64,000 nt of DNA from NCBI RefSeq assembly GCF_001866075.3, contig NZ_CP063356.1, positions 4,144,164 to 4,208,163 on the forward strand, written 5' to 3'. Position numbers and translations under genes: made by a program. This DNA comes from Anaerobacillus isosaccharinicus. GTDB taxonomy: Bacteria > Bacillota > Bacilli > Bacillales > Anaerobacillaceae. The first letter of the stretch is position 1; each line of letters opens with the position of its first letter. This document shows positions 8,218 to 16,788 of this stretch, one piece after another. The notes beneath the pieces are model-generated. The model was not told the DNA's origin, did not search any database, and saw only the letters and a program-made list of their open reading frames with translations.

Positions 8218-9321
8218 TCAACTCTCTCCTTTCACACCTTGAAGTCCGTTTCGTCCATTACTTTCTAAAATAACATTCGCTTGACCTAAGTGGATTTTTG
8301 CACCATAACCACCTAAACGATGACTAACTCTCCGACACTCAGAACACATATCGGAGAAATGAAGCGAAGTTTGATCAATTGGTACGGACAACTCTCTTTT
8401 TGCCAAGCCGATCTGAATATCTTTTATTTGAGTGGCCGTTGCATATTCCCTACCACATTTTGCACATTGCTTTTGTTCTTCCATCGCATGATACATAGGA
8501 ACGACTAGGGCTAAAAAGCGTAATGGTAGATGCCAAAACTTACTAAATGGAAAATATAGTAGAAATACAATGACCGTTACCTGATGAGCTAACGCAATTC
8601 CTAAATATGAGAAGCCCTCCATCCAAATAGCCGACACAGTTAATAATGAACCTGTAATCGAAATTGCAATTAAAAGTACAAGAGGAAAAAAATCATATTC
8701 CTTTGATTGTTCAACGATTTTCTTTTCATCAGTTACCCTTCGGTACAATGCCATGCTGCATCCTATAATGACAGCAATTCCAGTCCAATTTAAGCCGTGA
8801 TAAAGCATAAAGGCCAAAAAGGAATCTGCTTCCATCTGAAATAAAGAAATACCAAAAAACACGACATCATATGTTTTGGGGTGGATTAATTCAAAATGCA
8901 TCCAATTTAAAACAAGGGCAAAGGTAATTGCAAAAGAAAATAACACACCCCAAGATATGAGCATATGTTGCGCCCACCGAAAAAAAGATCTGTTTCTGAT
9001 AAACTTCTGTTCTCCAAAGTTCGAATATAATGTTTTAAAAACAAATTTCAAACCTTTTGGACTTGCCATCATCTTAATTCCTTGTTTCCATAACCTCCTT
9101 GTTGGAGGTCGAAGTGTCCACGAAGTAATCCTAATCGTTAATAAGACAAAGCAAAGGATTGTTGCCCAAAGATAACCATATAGCGCAATGTCGACATACC
9201 CTAAGCGTTCGGACCCAAAATAAATAGAAAAAAAGACAACCACTAACACAAAAAACACATTCCGTGCAGATTTCTTAGTAAATAATAGAGGATCTGCTTC
9301 TTCATATGGATTAAAATTCAT
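8218..9321 (-). CDS. Membrane cytochrome-b-like subunit with C-terminal CxxC motifs
   Basis: The 367-residue protein has about six to seven hydrophobic helices and several helix-borne His residues (for example in AQHMLISWG, MLYHGLNW and GIALAHQV) that could bind haem b, as in NarI/HdrE/DsrM-type quinone subunits. The C-terminal cytoplasmic tail has CAKC and CSEC motifs that may bind a metal or Fe-S. It is the first gene of the operon, 3 bases upstream of the catalytic subunit, and is the likely membrane and quinone link. The haem assignment is inference. Confidence 0.75.
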   Translation of the reverse strand: MNFNPYEEADPLLFTKKSARNVFFVLVVVFFSIYFGSERLGYVDIALYGYLWATILCFVLLTIRITSWTLRPPTRRLWKQGIKMMASPKGLKFVFKTLYSNFGEQKFIRNRSFFRWAQHMLISWGVLFSFAITFALVLNWMHFELIHPKTYDVVFFGISLFQMEADSFLAFMLYHGLNWTGIAVIIGCSMALYRRVTDEKKIVEQSKEYDFFPLVLLIAISITGSLLTVSAIWMEGFSYLGIALAHQVTVIVFLLYFPFSKFWHLPLRFLALVVPMYHAMEEQKQCAKCGREYATATQIKDIQIGLAKRELSVPIDQTSLHFSDMCSECRRVSHRLGGYGAKIHLGQANVILESNGRNGLQGVKGES

Positions 9322-9706
9322 TAAAATTCTACCCCTTCAAAAAATTGTTTTATTTGGTCTAGCATTCCATTTTTGTCCAATTAAATTCCTGAATTAAAGA
9401 AAGTAATTAAAAAAATAAAAAAACAGACAGCGTACCATCTGCAAAATGCTATTTTATTTTGATGGGTTTTGTTATTGGATAAAAATGTTATCTATTGTTG
9501 GACAAAGGTAACTTTTTAAAGTTAAAATTACCCTAAAGATTTGATTAGTTTTATGTAATTTTAAAAAAATTCATCCAGTCGGCACAAGAGCAAGATCTTA
9601 ACCATAACATTTGAATTCTACTTTAAGTTCTACTTAGCGAACATTGTTTATTTATTAAAAAATTTGGGCATTTACTAATCAATAGGAGAATTAAGGTGGT
9701 GGTTTT
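9322..9706. other. Intergenic region, divergent promoters
   Basis: No gene is visible. It must carry the promoters of the redox operon (minus) and of the YihY gene (plus). I looked for a clear FNR palindrome (TGTGA-N6-TCACA) and did not find one. The sequence is very AT-rich. Confidence 0.6.
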
Positions 9707-10537
9707 TTGAAACAAAATCTTTCCGTACATACATTCACAAAAGAATTTTACGAACAAGTTAAAAAAGATCCTATTCAAGATTGGGCAGCTACACTAGCTT
9801 TTTATTTTATGCTCTCGATCTTTCCTTTTCTGATTTTTATTTTATCGTTACTACCCTATTTACCAATTGATACCGAACAAATCTACCATTTTGTTCACGA
9901 CTATGCGCCTCCAGAATTGGCGGAATTATTCACAGTAACAGTTTTAGAAGTCATTGCTGAACCTAAAGGTGGGTTATTATCCTTTGGTATTTTAGCTACG
10001 ATATGGACAGCTTCAAATGGAATCAACGCTTTAATACGAGCATTGAATAGAGCTCATAACATCGATGAAACGCGTTCATTTATTAAATTACGGTCCATGT
10101 CTATTTTTTTAACTTTAGGTATCGTCATTTTATTTTTTGCCACTTTACTTCTCCCTATTTTTGGAAATCTTATTTTGTCGAGTATTGACCAGATCTTTTC
10201 ACTTCCTGATCAGACTTTTTTAAATTTAAATCGGCTACGTTGGATCATTGGTGTAGTCATCATGACAGCCATCTTAATGCTTATTTATATGATTGCTCCT
10301 AATCGGAAATTAGCTTATCGCGATGTCTTGTTCGGTGCTCTGTTAGCCACGGTTAGTTGGCAACTTATCTCATTTGGGTTTTCGATTTATGTTGCTAATT
10401 TCAACAACTATACAGCAACTTACGGCAGTTTAGGTGGGGTTATCATTTTAATGTTTTGGTTTTACTTAAGTGGTCTCATCCTTGTTGTTGGTGGTGAGAT
10501 AAATGCGACACTTTATAACCTTAAAAAAGGTAGGTAG
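9707..10537 (+). CDS. YihY/BrkB-family membrane protein
   Basis: The 276-residue protein has about six transmembrane helices and the YihY family signature blocks: DWAATLAFYFMLSIFPF near residue 25, SNGINALIRALNRAHNID in the middle, and NYTATYGSLGGVIILMFWFYLSG near the C-terminus. It was formerly annotated as ribonuclease BN; its real function is unknown. The start is TTG at 9707, preceded by AAGGTGGTGG. It appears monocistronic. Confidence 0.9.
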   Translation: MKQNLSVHTFTKEFYEQVKKDPIQDWAATLAFYFMLSIFPFLIFILSLLPYLPIDTEQIYHFVHDYAPPELAELFTVTVLEVIAEPKGGLLSFGILATIWTASNGINALIRALNRAHNIDETRSFIKLRSMSIFLTLGIVILFFATLLLPIFGNLILSSIDQIFSLPDQTFLNLNRLRWIIGVVIMTAILMLIYMIAPNRKLAYRDVLFGALLATVSWQLISFGFSIYVANFNNYTATYGSLGGVIILMFWFYLSGLILVVGGEINATLYNLKKGR

Positions 10538-10835
10538 TAAATTGAAATCAATTTCTTTTACTAGCTTCGATGTCAATTGTAAAAATGGTCAGAGATATCG
10601 TTTTTTTAGCATAGCCAAGTTATGTTAGGGTTTAGCCATCTCAACGATTAGTTCGATCTCGATTAAAATTAAGCCTAGGCTAACAAATTGCTAGCACTTT
10701 ATTAGCTTGTTGCTAGCGTTAAATCCTGACTAGATTTTAACGTTACTGTGTGGTAATTTTGCCCTCTTCCACCATTGAATGACCATATACAAAGGTGAAC
10801 AAACATAGTAAAATTTAGATATTAAGTTGATTAAC
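10538..10835. other. Intergenic region before SRP RNA
   Basis: No open frame of note. It holds imperfect inverted repeats around 10680-10745 (for example GCTAGCACTTTATTAGCTTGTTGCTAGC split by a short loop, and GTTAAATCCTGAC / GATTTTAAC), which may end the YihY transcript, and a TAAAAT -10-like box near 10809 for the RNA gene. Confidence 0.5.
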
Positions 10836-11102
10836 ATCGCAATAGACGGGGAAGTAGCGGCGCCTTGTAACCTGCAATCCGCTATAGCAGGGTCGAATTC
10901 CTAACGAAGGTCTAATGATGTGTGGTCAGTGCTTTTAATTTGATGTTGAGGAAAAAAACTTTTGCAAAGAAAAACCTACGAACGGGTCAGATCCGGAAGG
11001 AAGCAGCCATAAGGAGGACACTTTTCTTGTGTAAAAAGTCCATTTTTCTGAGTTAAAGAAAAAGTAACGCATGGATGATTAGCTCGTACTTAGGTTTGCG
11101 AT
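10836..11102 (+). ncRNA. ffs: Signal recognition particle RNA (long Bacillus type)
   Basis: The universal SRP domain IV loop is present (GGGTCAGATCCGGAAGGAAG from 10984, then CAGCC), together with the Alu-domain block GCCTTGTAACCTGCAATCCG and GCAGGGTCGAATTCC near 10862-10900. The ends are set by ATCGCAA (10836-10842) pairing with TTGCGAT (11096-11102), giving about 267 nt, close to the 271-nt B. subtilis scRNA. It forms the RNA core of SRP with Ffh for membrane protein targeting. The boundaries are approximate. Confidence 0.92.
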
Positions 11103-11112
11103 TTACATAAGC

Positions 11113-11153
11113 AAAAGAGGCAGTTCCTATATGTGTAGGAGCTGCCTCTTTTT
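11113..11153. terminator. Strong terminator between SRP RNA and hmgA
   Basis: The stem GAGGCAGTTCCTA / TAGGAGCTGCCTC is followed by TTTTT on the plus strand and preceded by AAAA (T-run on the minus strand), so it can serve both the SRP RNA and the hmgA operon. Confidence 0.8.
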
Positions 11154-11286
11154 ACGATTGGGAGTTACTAACCATTCTTTGGAAGTGTAACACTCAACTA
11201 CTTTCAAAAACTTACCGACCTATCGAACCCCTTTTTCTCTAGCACCTGTTTTTACAGGCTTCTTTTACTCTATTCAACAACCACCA

Positions 11287-12438
11287 CTAAACCCAGCTGT
11301 ACTTATAGTCTTTATCCTCCAGCGAATGTGCTTGTTTTACAACCTTTAAAGGCCGAAACGTATCAATCATAACCGCTAATTCGATCGTTTCTTTCTTTCC
11401 AATACTTGCTTCAGCTTTACCTGGGTGAGGACCATGTGGAATACCAGAAGGATGTAGAGTAAATGACCCTTCTTCAATTCCTTTCCGGCTCATGAAGTTT
11501 CCTTCTACGTAATAAAGGACTTCATCACTATCAACATTACTATGATAATAAGGTGCAGGAATTGCCTCTGGATGATATTCATATAACCTTGGTACAAATG
11601 AACAGATGACAAAGTTATTTGCCTCAAACGTCTGGTGGATAGGCGGTGGCATATGAATTCGACCGGTGATCGGCTCAAAATCTGCAACATTAAATATATA
11701 CGGGAACAAATAGCCATCCCAGCCAACAACATCTAATGGATGATGACCAAAGACATGGGAATGTAGAAACCCTCTTGATTTTGTTCGGACTTCGTATTCC
11801 TTTAATTCCACATGTGTTTCTAATTTTTCTGGTCCATGAAAATCTCGTTCGCAAAATGGACTGTGTTCTAGCAATTGCCCGTGGGCATTGCGGTAACGTT
11901 TCGGTGTTGAAATCCAACTATTTGTTTCAATGACCAACAGTTTAGATTCCCCAACATCTGGAACCACTCGGTAAATCGTGCCAATTGGTAAGACAATGTA
12001 ATCGCCGGGCTTATACGTAAGCGTGCCAAATGTCGATTCGATTTTCCCTGTCCCATGATGAACAAATAAGACTTCATCGCCATCACCATTCCGGTAAAAA
12101 TAGTCCATTTGCTCAGTAGGGTTGACTACACCGATGAGGACGTCTTCGTTACCAAGTAGGTAATGCCTACCCATGACCGCATCCGTCTTTTCATTATATT
12201 GATTTGAGCGAAGATGACGCGGAGCAAGGTCACTCTGTGCTTCATATTCAACTCGGCAATTTTTTAACAACGCTGATTTAATAATCCTTGTTGGTGGATT
12301 GTGATGATACAAAATTGATTGGATTCCTGAAAAGCCTTTTGTACCCATGACTTGCTCTCGGAACAGCGATCCATCTTCTTTTTTAAAAACGGTATGTCGT
12401 TTCCGGGGGATATCCCCCATTTGTTTATAAAATGGCAT
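11287..12438 (-). CDS. hmgA: Homogentisate 1,2-dioxygenase
   Basis: This cytosolic Fe(II) enzyme opens the aromatic ring of homogentisate to maleylacetoacetate. I place the start at ATG 12438 (MPFYKQMGDIPRKRH), preceded by GGGGG; the frame extends further upstream but only into the fahA coding region. The 383-residue length fits the short Firmicute form. Likely Fe ligands are His and Glu in YHSNVDSDEVLYY and a His in PSGIPHGPHPG. It is the last gene of the hpd-unknown-fahA-hmgA operon, 20 bases after fahA. Confidence 0.93.
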   Translation of the reverse strand: MPFYKQMGDIPRKRHTVFKKEDGSLFREQVMGTKGFSGIQSILYHHNPPTRIIKSALLKNCRVEYEAQSDLAPRHLRSNQYNEKTDAVMGRHYLLGNEDVLIGVVNPTEQMDYFYRNGDGDEVLFVHHGTGKIESTFGTLTYKPGDYIVLPIGTIYRVVPDVGESKLLVIETNSWISTPKRYRNAHGQLLEHSPFCERDFHGPEKLETHVELKEYEVRTKSRGFLHSHVFGHHPLDVVGWDGYLFPYIFNVADFEPITGRIHMPPPIHQTFEANNFVICSFVPRLYEYHPEAIPAPYYHSNVDSDEVLYYVEGNFMSRKGIEEGSFTLHPSGIPHGPHPGKAEASIGKKETIELAVMIDTFRPLKVVKQAHSLEDKDYKYSWV

Positions 12439-12458
12439 ATTATTTATCCCCCTAAATG

Positions 12459-13718
12459 TTAATCCAATGCCGGAAGAATTCGCCCTGCTACTTCCCCAAA
12501 GCCAATACGATAGCCATCTCCTTGGCACCACCCAGTCATCGTTAGTAAATCTCCGTCTTCTAACCAAACACGTTGTTCGCCATTGTTCATTTCAATCGGC
12601 TCAGTGCCTCGCCAGCTTAGCTCTAATAAACTTCCACGTTGTTCCTTCTCTGGACCACTGATTGTTCCAGATGCAAGTAGATCCCCTGGACGTAAGTTAC
12701 ATCCGGTAATGGTATGATGGCTAATTTGTTGAGCCATGCTCCAGTAAAGATAACTGAAATTGGTCGTTACAATTTTTTGTGGTTCCGCCATCTCTTGACT
12801 CTTTAGGTAAACTTCAAGATGAATATTAAAGGAGCTAGCATCATTTTTTTGTAAATATGGTAACGGTGTTGGGTCCTGATTTGGCCCTTTTACACGAAAC
12901 GGTTCTAGTGCTTCTAATGGTACAACCCAAGGCGAAACTGATGTTGCGAAGCTTTTAGCAAGGAACGGTCCAAGTGGTTGATACTCCCATGCTTGAATAT
13001 CCCGAGCACTCCAATCATTCACCAAGACGAGACCAAATATTTGATCTTCGGCATCAGCAATAGCAACTGGTTTTCCTTGTTCATTTCCAGGACCTATAAA
13101 CCAGCCCATCTCTAATTCCATGTCTAGTTGTTTACACGGTCCAAAAATTGGTGTTTCTTCACCCGCAGGTTTCATTTGTCCTCTCGGACGACGAACATCC
13201 GTTCCACTGATAACAACCGAGCTCGCCCGACCGTGATAACCGATTGGTAAGTGGATCCAATTTGGCATAAGTGCGTTTTCTTTGCCTCGAAACATCGTTC
13301 CCACATTAGTCGCGTGCTCTTTTGATGCATAAAAATCAGTATAGTCTCCAATTTCTGCTGGTAAGAGTAATTCTGCATCTTTTTGGCTTATTATTGCTTT
13401 GTTGCGAAGAAACTCATTATCTCTTAACGTTGGCTCGTCTTCACTTAAAAGAAATTGAAGTTGATTTCTGACCTTTTTCCAGGTATTTCTTCCAAGGGCC
13501 ATAAATGCATTCAGGGAAGGTTGAGCAAAAATCCTATCCTCATCTATTCCAGTATTAGCGAACAATCCAGCTCTTTCTATTTCTGAGAGATCTAAGACAT
13601 ATTCACCTATCGCAACCCCAATCCGAGGCTTTCCGCCAGAGTGAGGCCGAAAGACACCATAAGGTAAGTTTTGAATTGGAAAATGTGAATCCCGATCAAC
13701 TTGTATAAAAGACTTCAT
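12459..13718 (-). CDS. fahA: Fumarylacetoacetase
   Basis: At 419 residues, close to the family's usual length, it hydrolyses fumarylacetoacetate to fumarate and acetoacetate, the last step of tyrosine degradation. Conserved blocks include [12 protein letters not shown] (metal-binding acids), [21 protein letters not shown] and [19 protein letters not shown]. The start is ATG 13718. It lies 50 bases after the unknown 315-residue gene and 20 bases before hmgA, in one operon. Confidence 0.94.
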   Translation of the reverse strand: MKSFIQVDRDSHFPIQNLPYGVFRPHSGGKPRIGVAIGEYVLDLSEIERAGLFANTGIDEDRIFAQPSLNAFMALGRNTWKKVRNQLQFLLSEDEPTLRDNEFLRNKAIISQKDAELLLPAEIGDYTDFYASKEHATNVGTMFRGKENALMPNWIHLPIGYHGRASSVVISGTDVRRPRGQMKPAGEETPIFGPCKQLDMELEMGWFIGPGNEQGKPVAIADAEDQIFGLVLVNDWSARDIQAWEYQPLGPFLAKSFATSVSPWVVPLEALEPFRVKGPNQDPTPLPYLQKNDASSFNIHLEVYLKSQEMAEPQKIVTTNFSYLYWSMAQQISHHTITGCNLRPGDLLASGTISGPEKEQRGSLLELSWRGTEPIEMNNGEQRVWLEDGDLLTMTGWCQGDGYRIGFGEVAGRILPALD

Positions 13719-13768
13719 TGATTTAAAGCCTCCCTTTTAAAATTGTCTAGCTCTGAGTGCCCCGCTTT

Positions 13769-14716
13769 TCAAATAATTTTTTGCAACTGAAGGCCTTCAC
13801 GTGGTTCATTAAAGCTGCAACTCCCATACGAATAAAGGGCTTGTTTTCGCAATTGCTCAATCTCGGATAGAGGTACAACTAAGTCCCTCCAGCAAAGTCC
13901 TTTTGACGTAAAACGAAAATGGCTAGCGTCTTCATCGGCTAAGATCTCTGCAGTTGTATCAATATCTAACAGGTGAACTCGTGCGGTCATACCAGCGGTA
14001 AAAAGATTTAAAAACCCATGCATTTTTGTTTTCACTTCGTCACGATACATCCTAATTGGATGGTGCAGTCCTGCGGTGAATTTGAGAGGTATTTTCCGTT
14101 CATAGCAACCAACAAGGACAGTAGCCACTTGTGTCGGTGTAGGAAAGGCATCTGCTGTAATCCCACCTGTTCGTAATTTCATCCCTAGAACCGTCTCATT
14201 TAAGCGATTATGCTCAGAAATTTCATCTAGCGTACTTAGCATTAGATCGACCCAATCACTATTCAGTGACATCGTCATTTCGCAAAAAATTTGTAAATTG
14301 TGCTTACGCGCTTCACTTCCAATCACGTTAAGAAAATGACTAGTTGGTATGACTGGCGGAAGCGGCAACTCTAAAACATCAACACTAACCGCTTTTCCAT
14401 GCTTTTTGCAAAAAGTGGTGATTTTTTCGAGATCTAATTTTAGCGCCTCTAGACAGCTCTCTACATCCGTACTTCCTTGACCGATTGCTGCAATCGGCAA
14501 CGGTTTATTTTTTGAAAAAGAATACATATATGGGTCAAGTTCCTCTAACCTCGTTGCAGGAATGATGAAGCGACCGAGCATCCATGAATCGTGATCAGCT
14601 TGATAGGCCACATAATTATTGATCGCTTCTTCTAAAGGTAATTGAGAAGGCGGGAATAATCCCGCATAGTCGATTAAGTTCGCTAAGAAAGATTGTGTAC
14701 TAGATTTTGTACTCAC
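13769..14716 (-). CDS. Conserved protein of homogentisate clusters, function unknown
   Basis: This 315-residue soluble protein has conserved-looking blocks: NLIDYAGLFPPSQLPLEEA near the N-terminus, WMLGRFIIPATRL, LGMKLRTGG and PLKFTAGLHHPIR. The latter are spaced like strand ends of a TIM-barrel (aldolase-like) fold; that is inference. There is no signal peptide. It sits inside the tyrosine operon, 28 bases after hpd and 50 before fahA. The pathway still needs a maleylacetoacetate isomerase, and no glutathione-transferase-type MaiA is visible, so this is a candidate for that or another accessory step. I cannot assign a function. Confidence 0.75.
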   Translation of the reverse strand: MSTKSSTQSFLANLIDYAGLFPPSQLPLEEAINNYVAYQADHDSWMLGRFIIPATRLEELDPYMYSFSKNKPLPIAAIGQGSTDVESCLEALKLDLEKITTFCKKHGKAVSVDVLELPLPPVIPTSHFLNVIGSEARKHNLQIFCEMTMSLNSDWVDLMLSTLDEISEHNRLNETVLGMKLRTGGITADAFPTPTQVATVLVGCYERKIPLKFTAGLHHPIRMYRDEVKTKMHGFLNLFTAGMTARVHLLDIDTTAEILADEDASHFRFTSKGLCWRDLVVPLSEIEQLRKQALYSYGSCSFNEPREGLQLQKII

Positions 14717-14744
14717 ATAAACTCTCCTTTCTTACGCATCTTCA

Positions 14745-15869
14745 CTAAATATTTCCTCTACGTTCTTGTTCCCGTTCAATCGACTCGAATAATGCTTTAA
14801 AATTCCCTTCGCCGAACCCTCTTGCTCCTTTTCTTTGAATGATCTCAATAAATAATGTCGGACGATCGACAATTGGCTTTGTGAAAATTTGCAGAAGATA
14901 ACCCTCATCATCTCGATCTACTAAAATACTAAGCTCTTTTAATTTTTTTATATCCTCATCAATATCTCCTACTCTAGCACTTAAATCTTCATAATAAGTT
15001 TCAGGTGTCGGTAAAAATTCAACCCCATTTTCTCTTAGTGCTTTAATTGTTGAGATAATGTCATTCGTCAAAAGTGCCATATGCTGAACTCCTGGTCCTT
15101 TGTAAAAATCTAAGTACTCTTGAATTTGAGATTTCCGTTTTCCTTCTGCTGGTTCGTTAATTGGAAATTTTATTCGACCCGTCCCATTCATCATGACCTT
15201 AGACATGAGTGCAGAATATTCTGTTGAAATATCCTCGTCATCAAAATGTTTTAAAACAGAAAAACCAAATACCTTTTCGTAATATGTAGTCCACTCGTCC
15301 ATACTTTCAACGTTTCCGACTACATGGTCAATTCCGATTAGCCCAGATGTCTTCGCATGATTTAATCCTTCATATGGTATAAACCCAGGTAAAAAACTAC
15401 CTTTGTAATCTTGCAATTCAATTAACGTATGAACGGTATCTCCATAAGTTCCAATAGTCGCTTTTTTCACAGAACCGTGTTCATCACTTTCTATCCATGG
15501 GCTCTTAATCGCAATACCACCACGGGCAATTGCACCATTATATGCCTCCTCAACGTTAGACACTGTTAAAGCAATATCTTTACCGCCATCACCGTGGAGC
15601 TTTACAAAAGAAGAAACCTCCGTGTTATCTGTTAGTGAACCCGTCACAACGAGACGAATCGCTCCTTGCTCGAGTACATAGGAAACTAAGTCACGAGAAC
15701 CTGTTTCAAGCCCACGATAAGCTTTAATTTGAAAGCCAAATGCGTTACAGAAATAATAGGAAGATTGTTTTGCATTTCCGACATAAATTTCTAGATGGTG
15801 GAAACTTTCAACATCAAAATTATTATCCTTATTTGCTGGATTCGTTATATTAGATACTTCATTTGTCAT
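14745..15869 (-). CDS. hpd: 4-Hydroxyphenylpyruvate dioxygenase
   Basis: The 374-residue protein has two vicinal-oxygen-chelate domains. Fe ligands are His in GLIGIDHVVGNV, His in GPGVQHMALLTND and Glu in LFIEIIQRKGARGFGEGNF, the classical HPPD C-terminal signature. It converts 4-hydroxyphenylpyruvate to homogentisate. It is the first gene of the minus-strand arm, with a cre-like box about 70 bases upstream. Confidence 0.95.
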   Translation of the reverse strand: MTNEVSNITNPANKDNNFDVESFHHLEIYVGNAKQSSYYFCNAFGFQIKAYRGLETGSRDLVSYVLEQGAIRLVVTGSLTDNTEVSSFVKLHGDGGKDIALTVSNVEEAYNGAIARGGIAIKSPWIESDEHGSVKKATIGTYGDTVHTLIELQDYKGSFLPGFIPYEGLNHAKTSGLIGIDHVVGNVESMDEWTTYYEKVFGFSVLKHFDDEDISTEYSALMSKVMMNGTGRIKFPINEPAEGKRKSQIQEYLDFYKGPGVQHMALLTNDIISTIKALRENGVEFLPTPETYYEDLSARVGDIDEDIKKLKELSILVDRDDEGYLLQIFTKPIVDRPTLFIEIIQRKGARGFGEGNFKALFESIEREQERRGNI

Positions 15870-15936
15870 TTTTTATCCCCCTATAATTAATAATATACTC
15901 ACCTTATAAATAATATTAATATTCGAAATAATCTTC

Positions 15937-15950
15937 TGCAAGCGCTTACA
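15937..15950. promoter_or_regulatory. cre (CcpA) box upstream of hpd
   Basis: TGCAAGCGCTTACA matches the core of the cre consensus WTGNAARCGNWWWCAW at every core position; only the outer 5' W is missed. It lies in the divergent region between hpd and the DUF1450 gene, which suggests carbon catabolite repression of tyrosine breakdown. Confidence 0.65.
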
Positions 15951-16093
15951 ACAACGCTTAAACTCTGTGAATTATTAAAGTATTTAAAATGTTCATTTTA
16001 TTACAATGAAGCGTTAGAGCTTTCCCTTGCACTCTTGCAAACTAAATTCTTTTCCCTCTATAATCACATCAAAAATATTCTATAGGAGATTTT

Positions 16094-16339
16094 ATGATGA
16101 AAATTCATGTAAAATTCTGCCCATTTAATTTTAAAAATGAATTACGTGAAGTGAAAAATCACTTAAAACTACTTTCCTATGTAAATGTTACTGAAGACCT
16201 CTGCCTAAATTATTGTGGCCAGTGCTTAGTTCAACCATTTACGGTTATAAACGGAAAACATTTTGCAAGTGATAGCGTAGATCAACTCTATTATGAGGTC
16301 TCAAAAATTTTTAATCTTCCACCCCTTCAAAGAAATTAG
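16094..16339 (+). CDS. DUF1450 (YuzB-like) protein
   Basis: The 81-residue protein has the family signature CLNYCGQCLVQPFTVINGK, with Cys residues spaced as in YuzB. The function is unknown; a metal or redox role is possible from the Cys cluster. It opens the plus-strand arm of the aromatic amino acid region, 98 bases before phhB, with a TAGGAGA ribosome site. Confidence 0.8.
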   Translation: MMKIHVKFCPFNFKNELREVKNHLKLLSYVNVTEDLCLNYCGQCLVQPFTVINGKHFASDSVDQLYYEVSKIFNLPPLQRN

Positions 16340-16437
16340 CAATAAATTCAAAAAATTTGTTTTTCTGATCTAACTGTATTTATAATAGTTATAAATGATG
16401 AAACTGCCACATTAAGTACAGAAAGGGTTGTTTATCA

Positions 16438-16737
16438 GTGGAAAAACTTTCAGAGCAAGAAATTACACATTTTTTATCAAAAGCTAATGATTGGAATTTA
16501 GTTGATGAGAAATGGATTGAAAAAAAGTACCGATTTAAAGACTATTTAACAGGTATTCAATTTGTTCAAAAAGTAGCCAATGCCTCCGAAGAAGCTAATC
16601 ATCATCCGTTCATTTCCATTGATTATAAACTAGTAAAAATTAAACTATCATCTTGGAATGCCAACGGTTTAACCGAACTAGATTTTAAATTAGCCAAAGA
16701 ATACGACGAATTTTACCAACAGTGTAAACTGGTTTAA
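16438..16737 (+). CDS. phhB: Pterin-4a-carbinolamine dehydratase
   Basis: This 99-residue enzyme recycles the pterin cofactor of phenylalanine hydroxylase. The motif [18 protein letters not shown] and [14 protein letters not shown] are the family hallmarks, with the HH pair of the active site present. The third position usually held by His in the TH segment is SW here, so activity may be altered. The start is GTG 16438. It lies directly upstream of phhA, as expected. Confidence 0.9.
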   Translation: MEKLSEQEITHFLSKANDWNLVDEKWIEKKYRFKDYLTGIQFVQKVANASEEANHHPFISIDYKLVKIKLSSWNANGLTELDFKLAKEYDEFYQQCKLV

Positions 16738-16746
16738 CGAACATTT

Positions 16747-16760
16747 TGTAAGCGGTTACG
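16747..16760 (+). promoter_or_regulatory. cre-like box upstream of phhA
   Basis: TGTAAGCGGTTACG fits the cre consensus with one mismatch (G for A near the 3' end). It lies between phhB and phhA, 28 bases before the phhA start, and may act as a roadblock or promoter-proximal CcpA site. Confidence 0.5.
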
Positions 16761-16788
16761 TAACTACGTTATTTATGGGAGGTTTCAG

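Noticed and set aside
12439-12567. Longer N-terminus for homogentisate dioxygenase
   Set aside because: The extension overlaps the end of fahA, encodes unfamily-like Arg/Trp-rich sequence and has no ribosome site, whereas ATG 12438 has GGGGG and the conserved start MPFYKQMG.
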